Shown one piece after another: positions 42,650 through 52,826 of a stretch of 64,000 bases of DNA. The stretch covers positions 7,700,001 to 7,764,000 of the forward strand of contig NZ_VIWV01000001.1 in the NCBI RefSeq assembly GCF_007829875.1, read 5' to 3'. The notes below the pieces were generated by a model, which saw only the letters and a list, made by a program, of their open reading frames with translations, did not search any database and was not told the DNA's origin. Positions within the stretch are counted from its first letter, which is position 1. Each line of letters starts with the position of its first letter. The translations under genes and the position numbers were made by a program. Origin of the DNA: Streptomyces capillispiralis. Lineage in GTDB: Bacteria > Actinomycetota > Actinomycetes > Streptomycetales > Streptomycetaceae.

Positions 42650-44013
42650 CCCTCACCGCCCCCGCGCCGACGGGCACCGACGTCCCGTCGAGCCCGTACC
42701 AGAGCTACGTCTACGCCTACCCGCACAAGACCGCCTACCGCGCGCTCCCCGACCGCCCCCGCCTCGACGCGCTCTGGGCCACCGAACCCAAGGAAGCCCT
42801 CTCCCTCTACCTGCACATCCCGTTCTGCGAGGTCCGCTGCGGCTTCTGCAACCTGTTCACGCGGATCGGCGCCCCCGACGGCCTGACCGGCGCCTACCTG
42901 GACGCCCTCGACCGGCAGGCGACCGCCGTGCGGGACGCGCTGGGGGAGCGGGCACCGGTACGGTTCGCCACCGCGGCCTTCGGCGGCGGCACCCCCACCT
43001 TCCTCACCGCCGCCGAACTGGACCGGCTCTGCGACATCGCCGAACACCGCATGGGCGCCGACCTGCGCGCGGTCCCGCTGTCCGTGGAGGCCTCGCCCGC
43101 CACGGCCACCGCCGACCGGCTCCGGGTGCTGGCCGCGCGCGGCACCACCCGCCTCAGCCTGGGCGTGCAGAGCTTCGACGACACCGAGGCCCGGGCCGCC
43201 GTACGGCCCCAGCGCCGCGCCGACGTCGAGGCGGCCCTCGGCCGTGTCCGCGACGCCCGGATCCCCGTCCTCAACATCGACCTCATCTACGGCATCGACG
43301 GCCAGACCGAACGGACCTGGCTGCGCTCCCTGGACGCGGCCCTCGCCTGGCACCCCGAGGAGCTCTACCTCTACCCCCTCTACATACGCCCCCTCACCGG
43401 CCTCGGCCGCCGCGCCGGCACGGACCCGGCCTGGGACGAACAGCGGCTGCGCCTGTACCGCCTGGGCCGCGACCACCTCCTCGCCCACGGCTACGAGCAG
43501 CGGTCCATGCGGATGTTCCGCCGCGCGGACGCCCCGCCGCAGGGCGCGGACGACTACGCCTGCCAGACCGACGGCATGATCGGACTCGGCTGCGGTGCCC
43601 GCTCGTACACCGCCGGACTGCACTACTCCTTCGACTACGCCGTCGGCATGCACGAGATCCGCGGCATCATCGACGACTACGTCTCCCGCCCGGCCGCCGA
43701 CTTCGCCCACGCCGAGTACGGCCGCAGCATGGACACCGACGAGTCCCGCCGCCGGCACCTGTTGCAGTCCCTGCTCCAGGCGGACGGACTCGGACTCGCC
43801 GACTACCGCGCCCGGTTCGGCGGCCGCACGCCGCACGACGACTTCGCGGCCGAGCTGTCCCGCTTCGCCGCCCGCGGCTGGCTGGCGGACGACGGCCCGG
43901 ACGCCACGGTCCTGCGCCTGACCCCCGAGGGCCTGGCCCACTCCGACGCCATCGGCCCGGAGCTGTTCTCCCCGGCCGTCCGGGCCGCCATGGCCGCCTA
44001 CGAGCGGAAGTGA
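42646..44013 (+). CDS. STM4012-family radical SAM protein (HemN/HemW-like)
   Basis: 455 residues. The [4Fe-4S] cluster motif is LYLHIPFCEVRCGFCNLF (CxxxCxxC). It is followed by FGGGTPTFL, SVEASPATAT, RLSLGVQSFDD, NIDLIYGIDGQTERTW and PLYIRPLTGLGRR, the order seen in coproporphyrinogen-III-oxidase-like radical SAM proteins. A C-terminal winged-helix-like region (about 370-450) matches the HemN C-terminal domain. It binds SAM and a 4Fe-4S cluster; the substrate is unknown and is not expected to be coproporphyrinogen. Overlaps the hydrolase gene by four bases. Confidence 0.9.
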   Translation: MTLTAPAPTGTDVPSSPYQSYVYAYPHKTAYRALPDRPRLDALWATEPKEALSLYLHIPFCEVRCGFCNLFTRIGAPDGLTGAYLDALDRQATAVRDALGERAPVRFATAAFGGGTPTFLTAAELDRLCDIAEHRMGADLRAVPLSVEASPATATADRLRVLAARGTTRLSLGVQSFDDTEARAAVRPQRRADVEAALGRVRDARIPVLNIDLIYGIDGQTERTWLRSLDAALAWHPEELYLYPLYIRPLTGLGRRAGTDPAWDEQRLRLYRLGRDHLLAHGYEQRSMRMFRRADAPPQGADDYACQTDGMIGLGCGARSYTAGLHYSFDYAVGMHEIRGIIDDYVSRPAADFAHAEYGRSMDTDESRRRHLLQSLLQADGLGLADYRARFGGRTPHDDFAAELSRFAARGWLADDGPDATVLRLTPEGLAHSDAIGPELFSPAVRAAMAAYERK

Positions 44014-44023
44014 GCACCGCCCC

Positions 44024-44872
44024 ATGGACCTGACCCTGCTCTACCGCGGCCCGCTGGCCTCCTGCGACTACGACTGCCCGTACTGCCCCTTCGCCAAGCG
44101 CCGCGACAGCCGCGAGCAGCTCCGGGCGGACCGCGCCGGCCTGGAGAGGTTCGCCGACTGGGCCACCGGGCAGACCGACGACCGGCTCTCCCTGCTGTTC
44201 ACCCCCTGGGGCGAGGGCCTGGTCCGCTCCTGGTACCGCCGCACCCTGACCCACCTGTCCCACCAGCCGCACATCCGCCGCGTCGCCATCCAGACCAACC
44301 TCAGCTGCCGCACCGACTGGATCGCCGACGCCGACCCGGACACCCTCGCCCTGTGGTGCACCTACCACCCGGACCAGACCCCCTACGACCGCTTCCTGGC
44401 CAAGTGCCGCGAACTCGACCGCCTCGGCACCCGGTTCAGCGTCGGCATCGTCGGCCTGCCCGGCCACCTCGACGCGGCCCGCCGGCTCCGCGCCGACCTG
44501 CCCGACCGGGTGTACCTGTGGGTCAACGCCGCGGAGGGCCACACCTACGACGACGCCGAGGCCGCGGTATGGACCGCGCTGGACCCCCTCTTCCCCTACA
44601 GCCGCCGCCCCCACGCCAGCGCCGGCCTGCCCTGCCGCACGGGGGAGTCCGTGATCTCGGTCGACGGCGAGGGCACGGTGCGCCGCTGCCACTTCGTCCG
44701 CGCGGAACTCGGCAACCTCTACGACGGCAGCTACCGGCAGGCCCTGCGCCCGCGCCCCTGCCCCCTCACCACCTGCGACTGCCACATCGGCTACGTCCAC
44801 CTCGAGACGCTGCCGCTGTACGACGTGTTCGCGGGCGGCGTGCTGGAGCGCATACCGGCCCCGCTCGCGTAG
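44024..44872 (+). CDS. STM4011-family radical SAM protein
   Basis: 282 residues. It begins MDLTLLYRGPLASCDYDCPYCPF, with the CxxxCxxC cluster motif at Cys14, Cys18 and Cys21. LLFTPWGEGLVRSWY, VAIQTNLSC, LWCTYHPDQTPY and KCRELDRLGTRFSVGIVGLPGH follow. The C-terminal 80 residues hold further cysteines (LPCRTGES, RRCHFVRAELGN, CPLTTCDCHIGY) placed like the auxiliary cluster of SPASM/twitch enzymes. Two radical SAM proteins in one operon with an ATP-grasp-like protein suggest modification of a peptide, nucleotide or cofactor. Last gene of the operon. Confidence 0.9.
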   Translation: MDLTLLYRGPLASCDYDCPYCPFAKRRDSREQLRADRAGLERFADWATGQTDDRLSLLFTPWGEGLVRSWYRRTLTHLSHQPHIRRVAIQTNLSCRTDWIADADPDTLALWCTYHPDQTPYDRFLAKCRELDRLGTRFSVGIVGLPGHLDAARRLRADLPDRVYLWVNAAEGHTYDDAEAAVWTALDPLFPYSRRPHASAGLPCRTGESVISVDGEGTVRRCHFVRAELGNLYDGSYRQALRPRPCPLTTCDCHIGYVHLETLPLYDVFAGGVLERIPAPLA

Positions 44873-44914
44873 GCGGGCGTGTTTGCCGCCGGAGCCAGCG
44901 GCAAGTCGGAGTCC

Positions 44915-45334
44915 ATGAGCGAACAGAACAAGAGCACGCATCGGAAGACCACGTCCACCCGGTCCACCGCGTCCAAGGCCCAGGAGACGGCCGGCAAGGC
45001 GACCGAGCGGGCGGCCGGCCGCGCCGCCGACACGGCGGGTGACGCGGCGTCAGCCGCCGCGTCGGGCGCCGAGCGCGCGGCCACGGCGGCGAACGGCGCC
45101 GTGCGGAGCGCGGCCAAGGGCGTCGAGGCGGGCCGCCGCGCCGTCGTCGCCACCTCGGGGCAGGTCGCGGCCACCGCCAAGACCGCCTGGACGGTCATCG
45201 CGAACCGCCGGCTCGCCGCCGCCGGGGCCGCCGCGGGCCTGACCGCGCTGACCGCCGCCTCCTACGCGGTGGGCCGCCGAGCGGAGCGCCACACCCACGG
45301 CCCCCTCACCCGTATGACCGGCGGCCGGATCTGA
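44915..45334 (+). CDS. Alanine-rich helical protein with one membrane segment
   Basis: 139 residues. The first 90 residues are Ala/Thr/Lys-rich with heptad-like TASKAQETAGKATERAAGR repeats, resembling LEA-type or apolipoprotein-like helices. A hydrophobic segment (about 103-120, RLAAAGAAAGLTALTAASYAV) and a basic tail follow. It could coat the membrane or protect against drying, but no family is firm. The ATG at 44915 has CGGAG upstream; a GTG start 36 bases earlier is less likely. Followed by a terminator. Confidence 0.75.
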   Translation: MSEQNKSTHRKTTSTRSTASKAQETAGKATERAAGRAADTAGDAASAAASGAERAATAANGAVRSAAKGVEAGRRAVVATSGQVAATAKTAWTVIANRRLAAAGAAAGLTALTAASYAVGRRAERHTHGPLTRMTGGRI

Positions 45335-45338
45335 CGCC

Positions 45339-45382
45339 GGGGTGGCCGCGCGGGCCCGGGCCCACTCGCGCGGCACCGCCCC
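45339..45382 (+). terminator. GC-rich terminator hairpin before pgm
   Basis: GTGGCCGCGCG pairs with CGCGCGGCAC with one bulge, extended by flanking GGGG/CCCC runs, directly after the Ala-rich gene. Confidence 0.55.
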
Positions 45383-45438
45383 GAAGAGGAAAGATGTGTC
45401 CGCAAGCGAAGAATCAACCCATCCCAAGGAGTGGGCAC

Positions 45439-47079
<1,641 letters not shown>

Positions 47080-47099
47080 GCCGCGTCCCGCTCCCGGTG

Positions 47100-47132
47100 C
47101 ACCTCGGTCGCCCCTTACCGGCGGCCGGGGTG
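47100..47132. terminator. Convergent terminator after pgm
   Basis: CACCTCGGTCGCC pairs with GGCGGCCGGGGTG, 13 bp with two G-U wobbles. It ends one base before the stop codon of the opposing gene. Confidence 0.75.
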
Positions 47133-47648
47133 TCAGCCCGCCCGGACGCCGGGGACGGACGGGGACGGGGAAGCGAGCCCGGGCGGCAGCGACGTGGCCG
47201 TGGGCAGCTCCGCGGGAGCCTCCTCCGACTGCTGCAGGACGGTGTCGCCGGGCCCCTCGGCGGGTGTGCCGGGACCGGTGGACAGCTGGGACCACGCCGC
47301 CAGAGCCAGGGCGACGGCGGCGGCCGTCCCCACCACGCGTCCGGCGCGGCGCAGTCTGGCCCGGCCGTCCAGGTCCCGCCAGGACGGACCGTCCCAGGGG
47401 TCGTCCGGACGCCACAGTTCGCCCACCGGCTCGCTCCCGGTGTCCGGGCCCGGGCCGGTGCCGCCGGTGTGCGGCGGCGGTGGCCAGGCCCCCGGCACGC
47501 GCCGGCGTGCGGAGGGCTCCCTGGGGGCGGTGGCCCGGATGGCGTGCTCGGTGTCGGTGAGGAAGCGCTGCCAGACGTCCTCGGGCAGCGACGGCGTACC
47601 GTCCCGCTCCTCTGGCGTTCCGCCGTCGTCCGGCCCCTGCGCGGTCAC
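47133..47648 (-). CDS. Single-pass membrane protein of unknown function
   Basis: 171 residues from GTG. A cytosolic N-terminal region contains PEDVWQRFLTDTEHAIRA. A Pro/Gly-rich linker and a hydrophobic helix (about 110-128, AGRVVGTAAAVALALAAWSQL) follow, then a short extracytoplasmic Ser/Pro-rich tail. Proteins of this build in Streptomyces are often annotated as hypothetical or as regulator-linked. A TTGC-ACAGC-GCAA inverted repeat lies about 80 bases upstream (47726-47738). Function not recognised. Confidence 0.72.
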   Translation of the reverse strand: MTAQGPDDGGTPEERDGTPSLPEDVWQRFLTDTEHAIRATAPREPSARRRVPGAWPPPPHTGGTGPGPDTGSEPVGELWRPDDPWDGPSWRDLDGRARLRRAGRVVGTAAAVALALAAWSQLSTGPGTPAEGPGDTVLQQSEEAPAELPTATSLPPGLASPSPSVPGVRAG

Positions 47649-47947
47649 GTCCGTTCCGTCCTCTCGTGCGCGGGAGCCCGCCGACGGCTTCTGCGCGCAC
47701 CGGCGGCCGGATCCCGCCAGGATCATTGCACAGCGCAAAACCGGAAGGACACGGGGCCGTGCCCGCCCGCACGGGCACGCGGCCCCGCCGCCGGATCCGG
47801 ACGGGACGTCGGACTCGATTGGATAAAGGTCCGCTGCGCGGGGCGCGGCGATCCGCCGACCGTTGCATAGGCTAAAGGTGGGGGAGGGGCGCGTCTACGG
47901 AGGAAAGGGGCGGCCCTCAACGGCCCTCGACACCGCTGGAGCAGGCC

Positions 47948-49033
47948 ATGACCGACGAGAAACCGCCCACGCGCCAGGGCGCGCTGGCCTGGATGCCGAT
48001 CGTGGTGATGGCGGTGATCGCGGTCGTCGACGTCATGGCCGGCCCCCGCATCGGACTGCTGCCCCTGGTGTCGCTGGGGCCCGCCTTCGCCGGCCTGGTC
48101 GGCGGCTGGCGCCGTACCGCGATGATCGGCGCACTGGCGCTGCTGCTCTGCGTCGGCCTGGGCGTCTACAACGGGCTGTTCGTGAAGCCCCGCGGCTACA
48201 CCGCCATGGCGTCGGTGGCCGGAGTCACCGGCGTCGGCATCGCGGCCGCCGTGGCCCGCTCGCGCCGGGAGGCGGAACTGGCCAGCGTGCGCTCGATCGC
48301 GGAGGTCGCCCAGCGCGTGCTGCTGCGGCCGGTGCCGCTGACCGCCGGCCCCGTCCAGGCCGCGGTGTCCTACACGTCCGCCGTCGCCGAGGCCCGCATC
48401 GGCGGAGACCTCTACGAGGTGGTGGCGTCGCCGCACGGAGTACGGGTCATCGTGGGCGATGTGCAGGGCAAGGGCCTGGCCGCGGTCGAGACGGCCGCCG
48501 TGGTGCTGGGCGCGTTCCGGGAGGCCGCCCACGACGAGCCGGAACTCGTCGGGCTGGGCGAGCGGGTGGAGCGCAGCGTGGCCCGGGAGCTGGAGGACGA
48601 ACGGTTCGTCACCGCGATCCTCGCGGAGATCCGCGCCGACCGGGAGGTCGTCCTCCTCAACTACGGCCATCCCGCACCGATGCTGGTACGCCGCGACGGC
48701 AAGGCGGACTTCCCCGCACCGCCGTCGTACGCGCTGCCGCTGGGCCTGTCCGCGCACGGGAGCGACGGCCCGCAGCCCTTCCGCGTCCCGTTCGCACCCG
48801 GTGAGCAACTGCTGCTCTACACCGACGGCGTCACCGAGGCCCGCGACCGGGAAGGGCGCTTCTACCCGCTGGGCGAGCGCACGCGCCTGCTGGACGAACC
48901 CGACGCACACCGCGCCCTGGAGGCGCTGCGCGAGGACCTGGTCCGGCATGCCGGAGGGCCGCCCGGCGACGACGCCGCGATGCTCCTGCTCCGCTACCAC
49001 CGGCACCGGGACGGGGCCGCGCCCACCGGGTGA
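47948..49033 (+). CDS. Membrane-bound SpoIIE/PP2C serine phosphatase
   Basis: 361 residues. Three or four membrane helices occupy the first 100 residues (AWMPIVVMAVIAVVDVMAG, LLPLVSLGPAFAGLVGGW, IGALALLLCVGLGVYNG, SVAGVTGVGIAAAVA). A linker helix and a PP2C/SpoIIE domain (about 130-355) follow with GGDLYEVV, GDVQGKGLAAVETA, LLLYTDGVTEARD and GDDAAMLLL, so the metal aspartates are complete. It is a typical Streptomyces membrane phosphatase thought to act on anti-sigma antagonists. Followed 35 bases later by a MarR regulator. Confidence 0.93.
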   Translation: MTDEKPPTRQGALAWMPIVVMAVIAVVDVMAGPRIGLLPLVSLGPAFAGLVGGWRRTAMIGALALLLCVGLGVYNGLFVKPRGYTAMASVAGVTGVGIAAAVARSRREAELASVRSIAEVAQRVLLRPVPLTAGPVQAAVSYTSAVAEARIGGDLYEVVASPHGVRVIVGDVQGKGLAAVETAAVVLGAFREAAHDEPELVGLGERVERSVARELEDERFVTAILAEIRADREVVLLNYGHPAPMLVRRDGKADFPAPPSYALPLGLSAHGSDGPQPFRVPFAPGEQLLLYTDGVTEARDREGRFYPLGERTRLLDEPDAHRALEALREDLVRHAGGPPGDDAAMLLLRYHRHRDGAAPTG

Positions 49034-49067
49034 GTGGGCGGAGCCGCCGGCGGGGTACAAAGGACGC

Positions 49068-49601
49068 ATGCCGGAGCGTGAGAGCCCCCTCGGGGCCAGG
49101 GACGACGTCGAGGCGGTCACCCGCGCGGTACTGACCGCCTCGCGGCTGCTGGTGGCGGTCTCCGCCCGTTCCCTCGCCGCGGTCGAGGACCGGGTGACGC
49201 TGCCGCAGTTCCGCATGCTGGTGGTGCTCTCCACCCGTGGCGCCACCAAGCTCGTCGCGCTCGCCGACCTGCTCCACGTCGCCCCGTCCACGGCGATGCG
49301 CATGGTCGACCGGCTGATCGCGGCCGGGCTCGCCGACCGGCAGACCAACCCCGCCAACCGGCGCGAGACGCTGCTGCGGCTCACCGAGGAGGGCCGGCGC
49401 ACGGTCGAGGACGTCACCGCGCGGCGTCGCGCCGAGATCGCCGCGATCGTGGAGCGGCTGGCCCCGCGGCAGCGGGCCGCCCTGGTCACGGCCCTCACCG
49501 CGTTCAACGAGGCCGGCGGCGAGCCCCTGGCCGACGACCCGGAGCCGCACCCGCTCGGCTGGGCGGTGGACGGAACCGGCACGGGCACCCACGACGGGTG
49601 A
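49068..49601 (+). CDS. MarR-family transcriptional regulator
   Basis: 177 residues. A winged helix core has VTLPQFRMLVVLSTRG, LADLLHVAPSTAMRMVDRLIAAGL (recognition helix) and NRRETLLRLTEEGRR (wing). The dimerisation helices are at both ends (VTRAVLTASRLLVAVSARSL, RRRAEIAAIVERLAPRQRAALV). There is no OhrR-type cysteine. The ATG follows AAAGGACGC. It lies 35 bases after the phosphatase gene on the same strand and could be in the same transcript. Target unknown. Confidence 0.9.
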   Translation: MPERESPLGARDDVEAVTRAVLTASRLLVAVSARSLAAVEDRVTLPQFRMLVVLSTRGATKLVALADLLHVAPSTAMRMVDRLIAAGLADRQTNPANRRETLLRLTEEGRRTVEDVTARRRAEIAAIVERLAPRQRAALVTALTAFNEAGGEPLADDPEPHPLGWAVDGTGTGTHDG

Positions 49602-49995
49602 CCACCCCGGCCACCCGCGCGCGAAACGGGCCGTCGCCGGGCCTCGTGGGCCCGGTTCGGTGCGCCGGGTGCGCCGGGTGCCGGCTCGTGCCGGGGCCGG
49701 AGGCGTCCCCGTTCCGCCCGGTTCATGCCTGCTGGCCGGCTGCTGGCCTGCCCGCACCCGGCTCGGACACACCCCTGCCCCGCCCGCGACCATGCCCGCT
49801 CCTGGCCCCCGCGCACGCCCGGCCGCCCGCCCGCCCGGCCTCCGTCACCCCGCGCATTTGCCGAACCGGCAACAAGCCTCGTCCCTCCCGAATCGCCCCG
49901 GCCATGCTCGACGCACGGTCCCCGGCACCGTGCGGCCCTCCCCGGCCGCCCGCCATCCGGAGCCCCGACGATCCCGTACGACCCAGGAGAACGCC
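49602..49995. other. 394-base gap without a convincing gene
   Basis: Very GC-rich spacer with CCGGGTGCGCCGGGTGCCGG near-repeats at about 49665-49683 and Cys/Pro-rich spurious readings on both strands. No ribosome site, conserved protein or strong hairpin was seen. It should contain the promoter of the epoxide-hydrolase-like gene. Confidence 0.6.
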
Positions 49996-50988
49996 ATGTC
50001 ACAGCACCCGGTGAACGAGCTCACGCACCGGCTCATCCCCTCGCCCGCGGGCCGGCTCCACGTGGTGGAGCAGGGCAGCGGCCCCTTGGTGCTGCTCGTC
50101 CACGGCTTCCCGGAGTCCTGGTACTCCTGGCGCCACCAGATGCCGGCCCTGGCCGCGGCCGGCTACCGCGCGGCGGCCGTCGACGTCCGCGGCTACGGGC
50201 GTTCGTCCCGGCCGGCCGCCACGGACGCCTACCGCATGCGGGAACTGGTGGCGGACAACGTCGCGGTGGTGGAGGCCCTGGGTGAACGGACCGCCGTCGT
50301 CGTCGGCCACGACTGGGGATCGACGATCGCCGCGAACTCCGCCCTCATCCGGCCGGACGTCTTCCGCGCGGTGGCCCTGCTCAGCGTCCCGTACGCCCCG
50401 CGCGGCGGCCCGCGGCCGAGCACGGTGTTCGCCTCGATGGGCGGCGACCAGGAGTTCTACGTCTCCTACTTCCAGGAACCGGGCCGCGCCGAGGCCGAGA
50501 TCGAGCCCGACGTACGCGGCTGGCTCGCCGGTTTCTACGCGGCCCTGTCCGCCGACACCATGCCCGCGCCCGGCGCACCCGACCCCCACTTCGTCGGCCC
50601 GGGCGGAACCCTCCGCGACCGCTTCCCCGCCGGCCGGCTGCCCGGCTGGCTGAGCGAGGAGGATCTCGACGTGTACGCCGGGGAGTTCGAACGCACGGGA
50701 CTGAGCGGGGCGCTGGCCCGCTACCGGAACATGGACCGGGACTGGGAGGACCTCGCCGACCACGACGGCGCCCCCCTCACCCAGCCGTCCCTGTTCATCG
50801 GCGGCGGTCTGGACGCGTCCACCACCTGGATGGCCGACGCGATCGACGCCTTCCCCACCACCCTCCCGGGCCTGTCGTCCTCCCACGTCCTCGACGGCTG
50901 CGGCCACTGGCTCCAGCAGGAACGCCCCGCGCAGACCAACCGCATCCTGACGGACTGGCTCGGCTCCCTGCCCGAAACGGCATGTTAG
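49996..50988 (+). CDS. Alpha/beta hydrolase, epoxide hydrolase-like
   Basis: 330 residues. The oxyanion-hole HGFPESWYSW, nucleophile elbow VVGHDWGSTIA with an Asp nucleophile (GHDWG), and C-terminal catalytic His in LDGCGHWLQQERP are the epoxide hydrolase set. The cap-domain tyrosines that activate the epoxide are plausible at EFYVSYFQEPG and LARYRNMDRDW. It opens epoxides to diols in the cytosol. The ATG follows CCAGGAGAACGCC. A dehalogenase is possible but less likely because the cap matches epoxide hydrolases. Confidence 0.9.
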   Translation: MSQHPVNELTHRLIPSPAGRLHVVEQGSGPLVLLVHGFPESWYSWRHQMPALAAAGYRAAAVDVRGYGRSSRPAATDAYRMRELVADNVAVVEALGERTAVVVGHDWGSTIAANSALIRPDVFRAVALLSVPYAPRGGPRPSTVFASMGGDQEFYVSYFQEPGRAEAEIEPDVRGWLAGFYAALSADTMPAPGAPDPHFVGPGGTLRDRFPAGRLPGWLSEEDLDVYAGEFERTGLSGALARYRNMDRDWEDLADHDGAPLTQPSLFIGGGLDASTTWMADAIDAFPTTLPGLSSSHVLDGCGHWLQQERPAQTNRILTDWLGSLPETAC

Positions 50989-51053
50989 GTTCCCCCTTCG
51001 AAGGGCGGCCGCGGACGACCGGCGCGTCCACGCACAGGGGACGGTGACACCTC

Positions 51054-51467
51054 ATGACGCCAGAAGGCAGCGACCCGCCCGGCGGTGACGTCCCCCTCCC
51101 GCGGATCCTGTACGACACGGCCGCGCCGGCCGCCCCCGGCGGCCCGTCCGCGGGTGCCCTGTGGCGGCTCGCCGAACCCGGCCGGCAACTCGACGCCAAC
51201 GTCGTGCACCTGCCGGCCGGGCAGCGCGTCGACACCCACCGCGAGCCCGACCTCGACGTGCTGCTGCTCGTCCTCGGCGGCACGGGCATCCTCACCGGCG
51301 CCGACGGCCCCCACTCCCTCCCCGCGGGCACCCTGACCTGGCTCCCGCACGGCTCCACCCGGAGCCTCGCCGCCGGCCCGGAGGGCATGACCTACCTCAC
51401 CGTCCACCGCCGCCGCCCCGGCATGCGCATCCAGCGCCGGGACGGGGCGGCGGGGCCCGGGGACTGA
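51054..51467 (+). CDS. Cupin-like protein
   Basis: 137 residues. A single cupin barrel: VVHLPAGQRVDTHREPDLDVLLLVLGGTGIL (first motif, with His and Glu-like ligands) and GPHSLPAGTLTWLPHGSTRSLAAG (second motif). The ATG follows GGGGACGGTGACACCTC. Probably binds a metal or small molecule; not obviously an enzyme. Same strand as the glycosyltransferase but separated by a PHO-box-like site, so probably independent. Confidence 0.82.
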   Translation: MTPEGSDPPGGDVPLPRILYDTAAPAAPGGPSAGALWRLAEPGRQLDANVVHLPAGQRVDTHREPDLDVLLLVLGGTGILTGADGPHSLPAGTLTWLPHGSTRSLAAGPEGMTYLTVHRRRPGMRIQRRDGAAGPGD

Positions 51468-51516
51468 CACCGGGAGAGCCGCCGCGCACCCCGGACCGGG
51501 CACGGCCACAATGTGG

Positions 51517-51538
51517 TAACGGTGAACAACGGGTGAAG
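51517..51538 (+). promoter_or_regulatory. PHO-box-like direct repeat before the glycosyltransferase
   Basis: On the minus strand, two adjacent 11-base units read CTTCACCCGTT and GTTCACCGTTA. Streptomyces PhoP boxes are tandem 11-mers built on GTTCACC. A TCTAGT -10-like element at 51550-51555 places the start of transcription at about the ATG at 51561, which has no Shine-Dalgarno. Confidence 0.5.
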
Positions 51539-51560
51539 AGTTGACGCTGTCTAGTCCGCC

Positions 51561-52826
51561 ATGAAGATCTCTTTTCTCCTCCACAACGCCTATGGGATCG
51601 GAGGCACCATCACCACCACGTTCAACCTGGCGGGCGCGCTGGCCGAGCGGCACGACGTGGAGATCGTCTCGGTGTTACGGCACCGGGAGCACCCCAACCT
51701 CACCCCGCAGCCCGGGGTGCGGCTGCGGGCGCTGGTGGACCTGCGGCGGGAGAAGGACCACCCCCTGCACGGCAGACCGGCGAAGGTGTTCCCCTCCGCC
51801 GAGTACCGCCACCACCAGTACAGCGAACTGACGGACCAGCGGATCGCCGCGTGCCTGGAGGCCATCGACGCCGACGTCGTCATCGGCACCCGGCCCGGGC
51901 TCAACGTGCACCTCGCCCTCCAGGCGCCCCGGCACGTCATACGCGTCGGCCAGGAACACCTCACCCTCGACAACCACACCCCGGCGCTGCGCACCGCCCT
52001 GCGCCGGGCCTACCGCCGGCTCGACGTGCTCACCACGGTCACGGAGGCGGACGCCGCCTGCTACCGGCGCAAGATGCGGCTGCCCGGGGTGCGGGTGGAG
52101 GCGCTGCCCAACAGCGTCCCCGACCCCGTGCTGCCCGGCGCCGACGGCAACGCCAGGACCGTGGTCGCGGCGGGCCGGCTCGTCCCGGTCAAGCGGTACG
52201 ACCTGATCATCGAGGCGTTCGCCCGGGTCGTCGCCGAGTTCCCCGACTGGCGGCTGCGCATCTACGGCAAGGGCGAGGAACACGACCGGCTGCGGGCGCG
52301 GATCGAGACGCTCGGCCTGTGGAACAACGTCTTCCTGATGGGCGCGGCGACCCCCATGGAGGCCGAATGGGTCAAGGGGTCGATCGGCGCGGCCGCGTCC
52401 AACTTCGAGCCGTTCGGCATGACCATCGTCGAGGCTATGCGCTGCGGGCTGCCCGTCGTGAGCACCGACTGCCCCTACGGGCCCGGCGAGATCATCAGGG
52501 ACGGCGAGGACGGCCGCCTGGTGCCGGTCGGTGACGAACGGGCCTTCGGCGAGGCCCTGCTGGACCTGGTCCGTGACGACGAGCGGCGCCGCCGCATGGG
52601 GAGGGCGGCACTCGACAACGCCCGCCGGTTCGCCCCCGGCCCGGTCGTCGCCCAGGCCGAACGCCTGTTCACGGAGGCGATCGAGGCCAGGGACGGCGGC
52701 CCGCGCCGTACCTCCCGCGCCGACGGAACGCACCACTCCCTGAGCGCCCGGGGCCACGCCGCCCGCGATCTCGCCCACACCGTCGCCGCGGGCGCGTTGC
52801 GCACCGTACGGAAGGGACGCCGATGA
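51561..52826 (+). CDS. Glycosyltransferase family 4
   Basis: 421 residues, GT-B fold. The N-terminus LLHNAYGIGGTITTTFNLAGALAERHDVEIVSV is the usual acceptor-side Rossmann entry. The donor side has VAAGRLVPVKRYDLIIEAFA (GRL...KR), FEPFGMTIVEAMRCGLPVVSTDCPYGPGEII (E-x7-E motif) and FTEAIEA. It transfers a sugar from a nucleotide donor, probably to a wall polymer or glycan; the acceptor is unknown. No Shine-Dalgarno, so translation may be leaderless. Its stop overlaps the next gene (ATGA), and a PHO-box-like site lies upstream, hinting at phosphate control of wall polymer synthesis. Confidence 0.9.
   Translation: MKISFLLHNAYGIGGTITTTFNLAGALAERHDVEIVSVLRHREHPNLTPQPGVRLRALVDLRREKDHPLHGRPAKVFPSAEYRHHQYSELTDQRIAACLEAIDADVVIGTRPGLNVHLALQAPRHVIRVGQEHLTLDNHTPALRTALRRAYRRLDVLTTVTEADAACYRRKMRLPGVRVEALPNSVPDPVLPGADGNARTVVAAGRLVPVKRYDLIIEAFARVVAEFPDWRLRIYGKGEEHDRLRARIETLGLWNNVFLMGAATPMEAEWVKGSIGAAASNFEPFGMTIVEAMRCGLPVVSTDCPYGPGEIIRDGEDGRLVPVGDERAFGEALLDLVRDDERRRRMGRAALDNARRFAPGPVVAQAERLFTEAIEARDGGPRRTSRADGTHHSLSARGHAARDLAHTVAAGALRTVRKGRR

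Noticed and set aside
47726..47738. TTGCACAGCGCAA as an operator for the MarR gene at 49068
   Set aside because: It lies 1.3 kb from that gene, before a different one, and the arms are only four bases. Mentioned under the gene but not called.
49660..49995. Extended N-terminus of the epoxide hydrolase through the preceding gap
   Set aside because: Cys/Pro/Arg-rich, no ribosome site, and the family starts at 49996 behind AGGAGAACGCC.
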